Positions 54,165 to 63,595 of a stretch of 64,000 bases of DNA are shown here, piece by piece. The notes under the pieces were generated by a model, which was not told where the DNA came from, searched no databases, and saw only the letters and a list, made by a program, of their open reading frames with translations. The position numbers were made by a program, and so were the translations under genes. Position 1 is the first letter of the stretch, and each line of letters starts with the position of its first letter. Origin of the DNA: Pseudanabaena sp. FACHB-1998. GTDB lineage: Bacteria > Cyanobacteriota > Cyanobacteriia > Pseudanabaenales > Pseudanabaenaceae. The stretch is from NCBI RefSeq assembly GCF_014696355.1, contig NZ_JACJQA010000033.1, positions 124,001 to 188,000 on the forward strand. Reading direction: 5' to 3'.

Positions 54165-54178
54165 GTATAAGATTTTAC
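54165..54178 (-). promoter_or_regulatory. NtcA-like box upstream of amt 2
   Basis: GTATAAGATTTTAC (minus: GTAAAATCTTATAC) is an exact GTA-N8-TAC match, 185 bases before the start. The best TAN3T box downstream (TATATT) is at 14 rather than about 22 bases, so promoter geometry is not standard. Confidence 0.45.
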
Positions 54179-54380
54179 AATCCCCCTTTTTAATTGATTA
54201 AATCAGGTATTTATCAGTGTAAACTTGCGAAAATGATTCAAGATTAGAGATTAATATTGTTTGTTTTTCACCTTTTTGCAGATGAAGATTTTAATCACTA
54301 TTAAAACATTTAAAAATTTTTAAAGAATTTTTTTAGAAAAAAGATTCTTATATCTAAGAATTTAGGATGATCGCTTACTT

Positions 54381-54435
54381 CCCTATCCAAAGATTAGTGG
54401 CACGAAGCGACGTACCACTAATCTTTGGGTGGGAA
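54381..54435. repeat. Decayed hairpin element
   Basis: Arms CCCTATCCAAAGATTAGTGG and CCACTAATCTTTGGGTGGG surround a core CACGAAGCGACGTA that has lost perfect pairing. Confidence 0.55.
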
Positions 54436-54541
54436 GAGAGTATGAGCGATCGCAATAATAGCTTGGCTGTAAAATAAGAAATAAGTTGTTGATCGCAATG
54501 CGAAGCTGTGCCAACAACAACTTGGTTCTTTATCTTTACAA

Positions 54542-54838
54542 TTGGTTACTGACGTGGACGCGATCGCCATTAGCTCTTTAGCGCTCAATATTTTGTTGGG
54601 GCTATTCATTCTCATGTACATATTTCGCATCGTGATGACATGGTATCCCCAGATTCCTCTCAAGCAATTTCCCTATAGCCTGATTACTTTCCCTACTGAG
54701 CCTTTACTGTTTGTGCTGCGGAAGCTGATCCCACCCATTGGCGGTATTGATATTGCCCCTGTGATTGGGGTGGGTATTTTCAGCCTCTTGCGCGAAATGT
54801 TGCTAGGTCAGCAAGGTATTTTGACGATGATGCAATAG
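54542..54838 (+). CDS. YggT family membrane protein (Ycf19-like)
   Basis: This protein of about 98 residues has two hydrophobic segments (about 10-30 and 70-88) and the YggT signature: RIVMTWYPQIPLKQFPY, then PTEPLLFVLRKLIPPIGGIDIAPVIG. No ATG is available; TTG at 54542 or GTG at 54554 must be the start, and neither has a clear ribosome site. YggT proteins are found in cyanobacteria and chloroplasts (Ycf19); in E. coli the family member affects osmotic and K+ stress and in chloroplasts relatives affect nucleoid or thylakoid organisation. No operon partner is visible. Confidence 0.85.
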   Translation: MVTDVDAIAISSLALNILLGLFILMYIFRIVMTWYPQIPLKQFPYSLITFPTEPLLFVLRKLIPPIGGIDIAPVIGVGIFSLLREMLLGQQGILTMMQ

Positions 54839-54878
54839 TTTTAGCCACGGAAGTCTTTGATTTCAGGAACATCTGTCG

Positions 54879-54925
54879 CTCAAAAAGAGAGAGTCAGTGC
54901 TAAGCACTGACTCTCTCTTTTTGAG
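54879..54925. terminator. Bidirectional terminator between yggT and cupin gene
   Basis: Arms CTCAAAAAGAGAGAGTCAGT... and complement (22 bases) surround loop TAA between the two convergent stops. Confidence 0.7.
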
Positions 54926-54948
54926 TTTCAAGCAAAATCTGCACTTGC

Positions 54949-55308
54949 TTAATAAATTGTTTCATCTTCTTTGCGCCAAGCAGGATCGACAATACAGATA
55001 AATACAATGGGTTCATCACCAATATTTTTAAGAAACTGCTTAGCATCTGGAGGGATATACACAGCATCACCAGATTCTATCTCGCGAACTTCATCATCAA
55101 TATGCATTTCGCCGCGACCACTAAGAATATAATAAACTTCAGAAGTAGTCAGGGAATGGGACTGAGAAGTTTCACCTATAGGTAAAATGGCATGGGCAAG
55201 GCTATAGCGCAAATTAATCGCCTGTTTCTCAGGATGCAGTAACTCTCGCAAAATTGTCGAATCACCTGCGATAAATTCTGGACAATCAAGTAATTTTTGA
55301 ATCAGCAT
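54949..55308 (-). CDS. Cupin-domain protein
   Basis: This 119-residue single-cupin protein has motif 1 HAILPIGETSQSHSLTTSEVYYILSGRGEMHI, here read as SQSHS with Glu in SEVYYIL and G-x-GEM, and motif 2 AVYIPPDAKQFLKNIGD. Motif 2 has Pro-Pro-Asp-Ala where a metal-binding His is common, so one ligand may be missing. Cupins of this size are sugar isomerases, dioxygenases or binding proteins; no substrate is predicted. It lies 12 bases after def, so the two genes form an operon. Confidence 0.8.
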   Translation of the reverse strand: MLIQKLLDCPEFIAGDSTILRELLHPEKQAINLRYSLAHAILPIGETSQSHSLTTSEVYYILSGRGEMHIDDEVREIESGDAVYIPPDAKQFLKNIGDEPIVFICIVDPAWRKEDETIY

Positions 55309-55320
55309 TTATTTAGTCAT

Positions 55321-55887
55321 TTATTTAATCGCTTGGACATCCCTAGTCGCGAAGCCATGAGCCGTTAGTTCTTTATTCAAGGCGATTGGATTTTTAACGC
55401 GATCAACAAATAGAACTCCATTTAAGTGATCCATTTCATGTTGAATTACTCGAGCAAGTAAGCCACTCGCCACCAGACGTTGTGGTCTACCATCTTCATC
55501 GCGATAGACAACTTCTACTTGATCGGGGCGTACTACATCTAAAAAGACTTCAGGAATGCTTAGACAACCCTCTTCACCATTTATTAAGTCTCCACCCGAC
55601 GATTTAATTTCAGGATTAATCATTATGAGAGGAGGTTTGCTCTCATCTTTGAGTTCAATGTCAATTACCAGTAATTGTTTATTGATTCCCACCTGTGGAG
55701 CAGCAAGCCCAATACCATCATTGCTGTACATGGTTTGCAGCATATCCACAATAATTTGGCGAATTTCGTCATTGACTTTGCTGATACGCTTAGCGGGCTG
55801 ACGTAATACGCGATCACCCATTGTATGCACTTCTAGAGGCGGATTTTTGACTTTTTGTTTAGGGACTTTGATAGAGATTGCAGACAT
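55321..55887 (-). CDS. def: Peptide deformylase
   Basis: This 188-residue enzyme removes the formyl group from new protein N-termini. The three metal-site motifs are intact: GIGLAAPQVG, EGCLSIP (Cys ligand) and QHEMDHLNG (HExxH). The N-terminal extension (KVPKQKVKNPPLEVHT) is moderate, as in cyanobacterial and plastid type 1B deformylases. It is followed by a cupin gene 12 bases downstream. The start ATG at 55887 gives the usual length; no alternative fits better. Confidence 0.94.
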   Translation of the reverse strand: MSAISIKVPKQKVKNPPLEVHTMGDRVLRQPAKRISKVNDEIRQIIVDMLQTMYSNDGIGLAAPQVGINKQLLVIDIELKDESKPPLIMINPEIKSSGGDLINGEEGCLSIPEVFLDVVRPDQVEVVYRDEDGRPQRLVASGLLARVIQHEMDHLNGVLFVDRVKNPIALNKELTAHGFATRDVQAIK

Positions 55888-55937
55888 TGCCTATTAGCTT
55901 TTAGTTGACTATTTATATTTTGGCATAATTTGCTGTA

Positions 55938-55992
55938 AACCTTCAAAAACAGAATGGCGGCGCTTTGCGCCGCCATTCTGTTTTTGAAGGTT
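55938..55992. repeat. Dispersed hairpin core between cca and def
   Basis: Arms AACCTTCAAAAACAGAATGG... and complement (26 bases) surround loop TTT, with the GGCGGCGC core of the family. It may serve as a terminator of the CCA gene. Confidence 0.65.
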
Positions 55993-56000
55993 AGCATGAC

Positions 56001-57239
56001 TCAAGCATTGCTCTGGGTGTCCATAAGTATTTTCACAAAATCAAGAGCATCTTGTTTAGAATTAATCTTCCCTTCTACTTGAGCAATCTTAACTTTTTCG
56101 AGAAACTCTCCAATTTTAGGGCTAGGGGGAATTCCTAATTCTTGACGAAGATCATCCCCTGTAATTAAGGCCATGGGATAGGCGATCGGATCGTGGGGGG
56201 TGAGCCAACGCTCAATCCAAGGGGTAATTTGCTCCCATTGGTAATTGCTAGCTAATGCTAGAGTAGCGATCGCGGGAAAAAATTCTAAGGTTGATTGGAA
56301 AAATTTATATTGCTCCTTGGGGGAAGCAGAATCGAGGAGAGTAATAAATTGTGATAGATAGCGCAAAATTCCGACTAGCCAGCGTTGTTCGGCACGACTT
56401 AAGCATAAGAACTCTAAAGCATTTGCGGCCTTAGTTAACGCGGCTAATTTTACTATTACTAATGCATGGCGATCGCCTGCTAAGGATTTGCTAAAAAATA
56501 ATTCAAGACTAGGAAATCTAGTTAAAAGATTTGAGATAACTTTTTCTGTTTCAGAGAATCTCGCCAAGTTAAGATATCGCGAAGGTAGCCAATCTTCTAA
56601 AATGCGATCACGAACCGCATCTAACATTCTCTGCCTTCCATTAGGTATTGATAGCAAATATCCCAGTTCGGTTAGTACCCGTTCGGCGGCAACAGACTTC
56701 AATTTAGGAGCCAGTTTCATCAAAACCTGTTTTGTCCAGTCTTCTATCTCAAATCCCAATTGGGCGGCTTGACGATATCCCCGCAAAATCCGCAAGGGAT
56801 CTTCTGCCAAGTTCTCAGGAGCTACCATCCTGATTCTCTTAGCTTTTAAGTCCCCAATTCCATCAAACGGATCGATGTAACATATCTCCTGTGAATTTGC
56901 CTCAACTTCAATTAATTGATGACATTCCAAGGCGATCGCATTCATACAAAAGTCGCGTCGCCCCAAATCAGCAACTAGGCTATTACCCATCTGCTGAGCA
57001 AAATCCGCCGTGCCATCTTTAAACACTACCCTCGCAATATGACGTTCGGCATCGAGTACAACAAAACCCGCTTGATACTTGCGGGCGATCGCCTGAGCCG
57101 TTTCTATAGCTTTCTCTGGTAATACAAAATCTAGGTCAAGATATTTGCCTTGACGATTTAATAGGCGATCGCGCACCCATCCACCCACTAGATAGGTCGG
57201 AGTGGGTAAATCATTAAAATCAAAGGGAAACTGTGTCAA
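56001..57239 (-). CDS. CCA tRNA nucleotidyltransferase / poly(A) polymerase family
   Basis: This 412-residue class II nucleotidyltransferase has YLVGGWVRDRLL, the catalytic DLDFVLP (Asp-x-Asp), RHIARVVFKDGTADFAQ and GRRDFCMNAIALE, followed by the RNA-binding helical region (DPFDGIGDLKAKRIRM, EDPLRILRGYRQAAQLGF). It lacks an HD domain. Cyanobacteria may have separate CC- and A-adding enzymes or a poly(A) polymerase of the same fold; these cannot be told apart here. The start must be TTG at 57239, since the codon two triplets upstream is a stop and no ATG precedes the conserved region. Confidence 0.87.
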   Translation of the reverse strand: MTQFPFDFNDLPTPTYLVGGWVRDRLLNRQGKYLDLDFVLPEKAIETAQAIARKYQAGFVVLDAERHIARVVFKDGTADFAQQMGNSLVADLGRRDFCMNAIALECHQLIEVEANSQEICYIDPFDGIGDLKAKRIRMVAPENLAEDPLRILRGYRQAAQLGFEIEDWTKQVLMKLAPKLKSVAAERVLTELGYLLSIPNGRQRMLDAVRDRILEDWLPSRYLNLARFSETEKVISNLLTRFPSLELFFSKSLAGDRHALVIVKLAALTKAANALEFLCLSRAEQRWLVGILRYLSQFITLLDSASPKEQYKFFQSTLEFFPAIATLALASNYQWEQITPWIERWLTPHDPIAYPMALITGDDLRQELGIPPSPKIGEFLEKVKIAQVEGKINSKQDALDFVKILMDTQSNA

Positions 57240-57366
57240 AATTTATTCAAAAATGTTGATATTATAGCGAACATCATTATAAAGAAAAATATCTAAATCT
57301 GATGATATCCAACCTATTTTTGCTATTTCTAATTCCTTAGTAATCGGCAGTAATCAGCATATTTTT

Positions 57367-58140
57367 TCACTCTGAGGACTGTTGATTGATAATTTCTGAA
57401 GCTTTCTGAGGAGATGATTCTGGAGATTCTTCTAATAATTCTACGACTTCTGGCAAATTTAGTGATAACTCTAACTGATCACTTTGTTCACTCTCTGGTA
57501 ACTCTATTGAAAGTTCACCATTTGCAATATTTTGCCCCATAGAGATTGCTTCTAACCTCTCAACTATAACTTGAGCTTTATTTTTAGGAGTATCTACAAG
57601 AAAAGTTTCAGGTTCTGCAAGTTTCTCTAACTCTACACTTGGTGACTTATTTGCTGCCGTCCTTAGTTTGCTGGTCACTTGAGTAGTACGCTCAGCTACT
57701 ACCGCCATTTCTTCTAGCGTAGAACTATCTGGGATTGGCTTGTAAATTTCTTTAGCGGCGATCGCATCAAGAGCATCCTCGGCTGACTGATCCATTTCTA
57801 AGGCGATCGCATCAGGATTAATTGGTGGTTTAACTTCTTCACTAGGTTCATCAAAAAGACTGACCAGATCGGGGAGTTCTTCACGCACCATCCGAATTGG
57901 CAAATTTGCAATCAGAGCCGTCATACGTTTATCAGACTCTAAGCGAATGTCTAAGGAAGCTTCATCAAGTTCTACATATTTTGAAACAACACGCATAATT
58001 TCATGGCGCATATTGTCAAATATCTGAGGTTCGATCGCTGCTCGATCATGCGCCAAGATAAACTTCAAACGCTGCTTGACTTGCGTTCCGCTAGTAACAT
58101 TGCTTCTTTGAAATAGGCGATCGAGCAGTGTTGAAATCAT
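57367..58140 (-). CDS. minE: MinE with long acidic C-terminal extension
   Basis: Residues 1-90 are a normal MinE: the membrane-targeting helix MISTLLDRLF, the MinD-activating stretch AKQ-type region VKQRLKFILAHDR, and the topological domain (EIMRVVSKYVELDEASLDI, then TALIANLPIRM). MinE is usually 85-110 residues; this one has 257. The extra 165 residues are acidic and low in aromatic residues (EPSEEVKPPINPDAIALEMD, KLAEPETFLVDTPK, ELPESEQSDQLELSLNLPEV), probably disordered, with a few helix-prone parts. The gene begins eight bases after minD, so the operon order is minC-minD-minE. Confidence 0.88.
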   Translation of the reverse strand: MISTLLDRLFQRSNVTSGTQVKQRLKFILAHDRAAIEPQIFDNMRHEIMRVVSKYVELDEASLDIRLESDKRMTALIANLPIRMVREELPDLVSLFDEPSEEVKPPINPDAIALEMDQSAEDALDAIAAKEIYKPIPDSSTLEEMAVVAERTTQVTSKLRTAANKSPSVELEKLAEPETFLVDTPKNKAQVIVERLEAISMGQNIANGELSIELPESEQSDQLELSLNLPEVVELLEESPESSPQKASEIINQQSSE

Positions 58141-58148
58141 ATCGAACC

Positions 58149-58952
58149 TCAGGCATTTCCACTAATCCAGCTTGACAGACGCGCAAAAAATCCTTTGGGT
58201 GGAGCTTCAAGCTGCAAAAATTCTACATTTTTGCCCTCCAGTCTCTTTGCCACATTCTCGTAAGCAGTACCCGCAAGGGATGCTTTCTCTGACAACACCA
58301 ATGGTTCCCCTTTATTGGTAGAAACGATCACCTGTTCGTCATCAGGGATCACTCCAATTAACTTAACTGACAAAATATCTAGGACATCTTCGACACTCAT
58401 CATGTCATTATTCTTTACCATCGCAGGACGAATGCGGTTAAGAATTAATTTAATATCCGTAATTCGATTGGCTTCGAGTAATCCCACTACGCGATCGGCA
58501 TCGCGCACAGCTGAAATCTCAGGCGTAGTTACCACGATCGCCTCCTTTGCACCAGCGATCGCATTTTGGAAACCAGACTCAATTCCCGCAGGGCAATCAA
58601 TCAAAACATAATCAAAATAGCGGCTTAAAACTTCTACCAAAGCCTTCATATGGGCGGCGGTAATGGCAGTTTTATTCCGAGTTTGAGGGGCAGCTAATAA
58701 AGATAAATTTGGCTGACGCTTATCTTTGACCAAGGCTTGATCAAGCTTACATTCCCGCGCAATCACCTCTAGGGCTGTATACACGATGCGATTTTCTAGA
58801 CCTAATAAAAGATCAAGATTACGCAAGCCAAAGTCAGCATCTACCAAAACCACCTTACGTCCTAACTTGGCAAGCGCCATGCCGAGGTTTGCAGAAGATG
58901 TGGTCTTGCCGACACCACCTTTACCAGAGGTAACAACGATAATGCGACTCAT
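58149..58952 (-). CDS. minD: Septum site-determining ATPase MinD
   Basis: This 267-residue ParA/MinD-type ATPase has the deviant Walker A VTSGKGGVGKTTSSANLG, switch I VDADFGLRNLDLLLG, Walker B YVLIDCPAG and TTPEISAVRDADRVVG. The C-terminal amphipathic membrane helix is present (GFFARLSSWISG). MinD binds the membrane in the ATP form, recruits MinC, and is released by MinE. It lies 62 bases after minC and 8 before minE. All catalytic residues are intact. Confidence 0.95.
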   Translation of the reverse strand: MSRIIVVTSGKGGVGKTTSSANLGMALAKLGRKVVLVDADFGLRNLDLLLGLENRIVYTALEVIARECKLDQALVKDKRQPNLSLLAAPQTRNKTAITAAHMKALVEVLSRYFDYVLIDCPAGIESGFQNAIAGAKEAIVVTTPEISAVRDADRVVGLLEANRITDIKLILNRIRPAMVKNNDMMSVEDVLDILSVKLIGVIPDDEQVIVSTNKGEPLVLSEKASLAGTAYENVAKRLEGKNVEFLQLEAPPKGFFARLSSWISGNA

Positions 58953-59014
58953 TTTTACGGATTAATAATTGAGCGAGGAATAAATTACCAGTAATTAGTA
59001 ACGCTATAAAGGCG

Positions 59015-60070
59015 CTAATCCTTACTTTTTGAAGAAAAATCAACGGCTTGAACTATTTGAATCACAGGTGCACCTTGTGTACTCACAAAGGCTATTTCTG
59101 GACAGAAAGACGTACTAGGACTTTCAACACGAGCAATAAAGTTGGCAATCCTAATTTGGGTGGCATCAAGGTGTAAAGCCATAACTACGGCTTGAGCATT
59201 GCCCTTAGCCCCAGCATGAGCCATGCCTTTCAGTTTACCGCAGACAATAATATCGCCCTCGGAAATCAACTCTGCGCCCGCATTAACATCACCGAAGACA
59301 ATAATACTGCCAGAATGTCGAATTTCTGTGCCAGATCTTACGGTCATCTTAATGTAGAGCGGATCATCGGTCGGAGCTTCAGGTAAAGGATTAAATCCTA
59401 GCAGTTCCCGAAAAATCGTTCCCTGCTCTACCGATAAGCCCATACTCGCGGCATTAATCGCGGTTTGACGGCGATTGGTTACCACACAATGTAGCAGCAA
59501 TTGATAATTTTGCAAGGATTCTACCAACTCTTGCAGTTGGCGCGTATCCAATAGGCGATCGCCTGCTTGCAAATATACCTGTGTCCGAGGTTTCCAATCA
59601 TGCCCACTCGCAGCCATACGTTGCTCTAGCTGAGACAGCATCTCCGCCCAAGTTAGATCGAGCAGCGAAGTGGCAGGAGATTGATTATTATCTACAGCCT
59701 TTTCCTCACTAGCAACAGGCTCATTTACCGATTTAACAATTGATTTAAAAAGCTCTAGGGTTGCCTTTTTTTCAGTTGGTAATAATAAATTGAGTTTGCC
59801 ATCTAGGGTCTTAAACCTTACTTGCCAAATCTCCGCGTCAGGCAAAGGCACAGTTTTAAGATCTGGCTCAGGCTTCCTAGGGATTGGCTTGAGTTCTCCC
59901 CCCTCAACATCGTCAACCGTAAGTGGCGCAATAGTTACGACTTCTTCAGGTTGATCAACAATGACAGAGACTTCAGGCATCTCCGCAGATGACAAATCCC
60001 CTACCGCCGACTGCAATTTAGTAGGCGATAGAGGATTCGTTTTTACGGCAATATTACGCTCTTTATTCAT
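59015..60070 (-). CDS. minC: Septum site-determining protein MinC
   Basis: This 351-residue division inhibitor is recognised by its C-terminal beta-helix (about 230-345: PLYIKMTVRSGTEIRHSGSI, then IVFGDVNAGAELISEGDIIV, CGKLKGMAHAGAKGN, AVVMALHLDATQIRIANFIA), which binds MinD and makes MinC dimers. The N-terminal part is longer than in E. coli (351 against 231 residues): a Pro/Glu-rich segment of about 80 residues and then the FtsZ-inhibiting domain (WQVRFKTLDGKLNLLLP). This length is typical of cyanobacteria. It is the first gene of minCDE. Confidence 0.92.
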   Translation of the reverse strand: MNKERNIAVKTNPLSPTKLQSAVGDLSSAEMPEVSVIVDQPEEVVTIAPLTVDDVEGGELKPIPRKPEPDLKTVPLPDAEIWQVRFKTLDGKLNLLLPTEKKATLELFKSIVKSVNEPVASEEKAVDNNQSPATSLLDLTWAEMLSQLEQRMAASGHDWKPRTQVYLQAGDRLLDTRQLQELVESLQNYQLLLHCVVTNRRQTAINAASMGLSVEQGTIFRELLGFNPLPEAPTDDPLYIKMTVRSGTEIRHSGSIIVFGDVNAGAELISEGDIIVCGKLKGMAHAGAKGNAQAVVMALHLDATQIRIANFIARVESPSTSFCPEIAFVSTQGAPVIQIVQAVDFSSKSKD

Positions 60071-60107
60071 GAAGCTCTTTAAATTTAGCGCTATCTACCT
60101 ATACACC

Positions 60108-60215
60108 ATCTATAGCTACAGCCAGTTATGAAGGTAGACTACGACACAAAGCGCCGCAAGTCTATCTTAGTTTTTAAGGTTGTCCTAACATAACGAGCTA
60201 CTGCTATAAATCCAC
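60108..60215. repeat. Dispersed hairpin element, strongly decayed
   Basis: Left ATCTATAGCTACAGCCAG and right TTGTCCTAACATAACGAGCTA are family ends. The core keeps CAAAGCGCCGC but not its pairing. Confidence 0.5.
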
Positions 60216-60244
60216 AAAAGTCATTAAAGGCGATCAGAAAAACT

Positions 60245-60276
60245 AGAAAACAAGAGGCTTAAGCTCCTTGTTTTCT
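60245..60276 (-). terminator. Terminator of clpC
   Basis: Arms AGAAAACAAG and CTTGTTTTCT with a partly palindromic centre (AGGCTTAAGCTC) lie eight bases after the clpC stop on the minus strand. Confidence 0.6.
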
Positions 60277-60284
60277 GGTTAATT

Positions 60285-62774
60285 CTAGGCTGATGGCAAT
60301 AACTGAAGGTTGTTTTCAGTACCACCTAAAGCTGCCTGTTCAATGACTTTGACTTTGCCATCGTCATCGACATCCACTGTCACTGATGCGCCTTCACGCA
60401 CCTTGCCAGTGAGGATCTCTTCAGCAAGAGAATCTTCGAGCAAGCGCATGATCGCACGGCGTAATGGACGCGCCCCGTAGCTAGGGTTATAACCTTCTTG
60501 GACTAGAAGATCCTTAAAGCGCTCGGTCACGGTCAAGACGATATCCTTAGCAAGCATCCGCTTGAAGAACTCGTTGAGCATGAGATCGGCGATTTCCTTG
60601 ACTTCGGGCTTGGTCAACTGACGGAAGACAATGATTTCATCCAAGCGATTCAAGAACTCTGGACGGAAGTATTGCTTCAGTTCTTCGTTAACTAGCGATC
60701 TGATGCGGGTATATAAACCATCTTCTTGACTAGCAGCGAAGTCGAAACCAAGTCCACCACCGCCTTTTTCAATGACCTTAGAACCAACGTTCGATGTCAT
60801 GATCAAGAGAGTATTCTTGAAGTCAACGGTGCGTCCCTTCGAGTCAGTTAGGCGACCGTCTTCTAATACTTGCAATAGCAAATTAAAGACATCAGGGTGC
60901 GCTTTTTCGATTTCATCGAATAGCACAACGGTGTAAGGACGACGACGCACTGCTTCAGTAAGCTGACCGCCTTCGTTATAGCCAACATATCCGGGAGGTG
61001 ACCCGATCAACTTAGATACGGTGTGACGCTCCATGTATTCCGACATATCGAGGCGAATCATTGCGTCTTCAGAACCGAAGAAGTAAGCAGCGAGTGCTTT
61101 AGTTAACTCAGTCTTACCAACACCTGTGGGGCCAGAGAAGATAAAGCTAGCGATCGGGCGATCGGGACTCTTCAGACCAACACGGGCGCGACGGATGGCA
61201 CGGGAAATTGCTTTCACAGCTTCGTCTTGACCAATCACGCGACCATGGAGGGTTTCTTCCATCTGCATGAGTTTTGCAGATTCAGATTCAGTAATCTTGA
61301 GAACAGGCACGCCAGTCCAAGAACTGACAATGTAGGCGATGTCCTCTTCAGTTACATGAATTTCAGGCAAGTCTTCGGCAGGAGTCTCGGCTTTTTTGGT
61401 TTGGCTGAGGGCGCGAATTTGTTGCTTGAGATCGATTTCCTTGTCGCGCAATTCCGCTGCCTTATCGAAGTCCTGCTTACGGACTGCATCATCCTTATCT
61501 TTGAGGGCTTGACGCAATTCTTTGTCGAGTTCTTTGGCGGCGGGAGGCAATTGGGAGTTGATTAAGCGCACACGAGAACCTGCTTCATCAACTAAGTCGA
61601 TCGCTTTGTCTGGCAAGAAGCGATCGCTAATATAGCGATCGGCTAGTTTTGCCGCAGCAACTAAGGCGGCGTCATCGATCTTCAGCTTGTGATGCTCTTC
61701 ATAGCGTTGACGTAAACCGATCAAAATTTCAATGGTTTCTTCAACACTAGGCTCACCAACCATCACTGGTTGGAAGCGACGCTCAAGAGCAGCATCGCGC
61801 TCAATGTGCTTACGGTACTCATCGAGGGTAGTTGCGCCGATGCATTGCAGTTCACCACGGGCAAGGGCAGGCTTGAGAATATTGGCGGCATCGATCGCGC
61901 CTTCAGCAGCACCAGCACCAATCAAGGTATGGACTTCATCAATTACCAAGATCACATTGCCAGCCGTGCGGATTTCTTCCATGATTTTCTTGAGGCGTTC
62001 CTCAAATTCACCACGGTATTTTGTACCCGCCACTAGTAAGCCGATATCTAAGGTAACAACCCGCTTTTCTTGCAAAATGTCAGGGATGTCACTGTTAGAA
62101 ATGCGTTGTGCTAAACCTTCAGCGATCGCGGTTTTACCCACACCAGGTTCACCGATCAGGACAGGGTTATTTTTAGTGCGGCGACCGAGGATTTGGATGA
62201 CTCGTTCAATTTCTTTTTCACGACCCACTACGGGATCGAGTTTGCCATCTTGGGCAAGCTGGGTCAGGTTTGAGCCAAACTCGTCGAGGGTTGGCGTTTT
62301 GGTGCGTCCCGATGAACCACCACCTGCGGATACTTCGGCAGTCTCACCGAGCATCCTGATTACTTGTGTACGAACCTTGGAGAGATCCACGCCGAGATTT
62401 TCTAGAACTCTAGCGGCAACACCTTCGCCTTCGCGAATTAGTCCTAGCAATAAATGCTCAGTACCGATATAGTTATGTCCGAGCTGGCGAGCTTCTTCTA
62501 AGGACAACTCTAAGACTCTCTTGGCGCGAGGAGTGAAAGGAATTTCGACTGCGACAAAACCAGAGCCGCGTCCGATGATCTTTTCAACCTCAATACGAGC
62601 GTCTTTGAGGTTTACACCCATGGACTTAAGTACTTTGGCGGCAACGCCAGTTCCTTCTCCGATTAGACCCAATAGGATTTGCTCTGTGCCGACAAAGTTA
62701 TGACCGAGGCGGCGAGCTTCCTCTTGAGCCAGCATGATGACTTTAATTGCTTTTTCTGTAAAGCGTTCAAACAT
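60285..62774 (-). CDS. clpC: ATP-dependent Clp protease ATPase subunit ClpC
   Basis: This 829-residue Hsp100 unfoldase has two Clp-N repeats ([20 protein letters not shown] and [19 protein letters not shown]), AAA domain 1 with Walker A GEPGVGKT (208-215) and Walker [16 protein letters not shown], and a UVR-type coiled coil ([20 protein letters not shown]). AAA domain 2 has GPTGVGKTE and [15 protein letters not shown]. ClpC feeds substrates to ClpP/ClpR in cyanobacteria and chloroplasts and is essential there. The C-terminal end [13 protein letters not shown] is typical. It is a single-gene unit with a long AT-rich leader. Confidence 0.96.
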   Translation of the reverse strand: MFERFTEKAIKVIMLAQEEARRLGHNFVGTEQILLGLIGEGTGVAAKVLKSMGVNLKDARIEVEKIIGRGSGFVAVEIPFTPRAKRVLELSLEEARQLGHNYIGTEHLLLGLIREGEGVAARVLENLGVDLSKVRTQVIRMLGETAEVSAGGGSSGRTKTPTLDEFGSNLTQLAQDGKLDPVVGREKEIERVIQILGRRTKNNPVLIGEPGVGKTAIAEGLAQRISNSDIPDILQEKRVVTLDIGLLVAGTKYRGEFEERLKKIMEEIRTAGNVILVIDEVHTLIGAGAAEGAIDAANILKPALARGELQCIGATTLDEYRKHIERDAALERRFQPVMVGEPSVEETIEILIGLRQRYEEHHKLKIDDAALVAAAKLADRYISDRFLPDKAIDLVDEAGSRVRLINSQLPPAAKELDKELRQALKDKDDAVRKQDFDKAAELRDKEIDLKQQIRALSQTKKAETPAEDLPEIHVTEEDIAYIVSSWTGVPVLKITESESAKLMQMEETLHGRVIGQDEAVKAISRAIRRARVGLKSPDRPIASFIFSGPTGVGKTELTKALAAYFFGSEDAMIRLDMSEYMERHTVSKLIGSPPGYVGYNEGGQLTEAVRRRPYTVVLFDEIEKAHPDVFNLLLQVLEDGRLTDSKGRTVDFKNTLLIMTSNVGSKVIEKGGGGLGFDFAASQEDGLYTRIRSLVNEELKQYFRPEFLNRLDEIIVFRQLTKPEVKEIADLMLNEFFKRMLAKDIVLTVTERFKDLLVQEGYNPSYGARPLRRAIMRLLEDSLAEEILTGKVREGASVTVDVDDDGKVKVIEQAALGGTENNLQLLPSA

Positions 62775-63490
62775 GGCGTTTCCCCATACTTTGCTGCGTT
62801 CTGGTTAAAGTTAATACTAGCACAGCCTTAACAGCATTCTGTGTGTACGGATCTCACTCCTTTTTACCTAAATTGTTAAGATCTCTCTTAGGGATCATGT
62901 TTGCTTCTTACGGGCTGTTTAACCCCATATTTTTAGTTTTTTGTTGCTTGTGAAACCGATTAAAGGAACTGTTTACTGTACCCGAAGGCTAGGGTGGGAG
63001 AAGATTTTTATTTCTAGCGAAAGTATAAGACTCAATATTTAGACTTGGTAATTACTCAAGATAAATTAATTAGCTATGTCCTAAAGCTCTTACCGCAAGA
63101 TATATGAAAATAGGTGTAAGAAAAAAACTGAGGTAGGAATATCTTGCTCAATTTTATTGTCATTACTACTTTTTAATCTTGCAAATGCTGTTAACGTAAA
63201 AGAATAGAAAGAATTAAAAAAGTATCAGTTTCTAGAGCTACTTTTAAAAACTTTTATAGATGGGGTGAGCTATTGCTATTCATTGAGCAATAAATTTTTA
63301 AAACAACGAAGAGGCAATAGAAGACTTTACTACGATCCGAACATTGTATTAAATATAAAATTCTTATTTTGTGTTGAATAGATGATCGCTGAGATTAATT
63401 TTCTCAAGCTATAGGAACCTTGGAATCTTTGCGTTAAAAGAGGCACTCTGTGTCAATAGTTGTTACCCTTAATCCCAAATTAGAGGCATT
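62775..63490. other. Long AT-rich gap upstream of clpC
   Basis: No open frame above about 30 codons and no tRNA-like or clear ncRNA structure was seen over 716 bases. It begins with the clpC leader. Its far half may be neutral sequence or a decayed gene that can no longer be recognised. Confidence 0.4.
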
Positions 63491-63594
63491 GCTACTATGT
63501 TAGGACAAAAGAAAAACCCAGAAGAGAGTTGCGGCGCTTCGCGCCGCAACTCTCTTCTGGGTTTTATGTCTTAACTTACTTGGCTATAGCTTTA
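63491..63594. repeat. Dispersed hairpin element, copy I (full length)
   Basis: Left TGCTACTATGTTAGGACAAA, perfect inner hairpin with arms AAAACCCAGAAGAGAGTTGC... and complement (loop TTC), right GTCTTAACTTACTTGGCTATAGCT. The arm word AGAGAGTT differs from that of other copies but both arms match each other. It ends at the stop of the TauE-like gene. Confidence 0.78.
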
Positions 63595-63595
63595 A

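Larger units (their letters stand above)
53981..54541. other. 561-base divergent gap before amt 2 and yggT
   Basis: It holds the amt 2 promoter region with an NtcA-like box and, at 54381-54435, a decayed hairpin element. The stretch 54180-54370 is very AT-rich and has no recognised feature. Confidence 0.4.

Noticed and set aside
61732-62472. Open frame of 246 codons on the plus strand opposite clpC
   Set aside because: It lies wholly antisense to the conserved clpC coding region, with Ser/Arg-rich composition that mirrors clpC codons; no independent motif.
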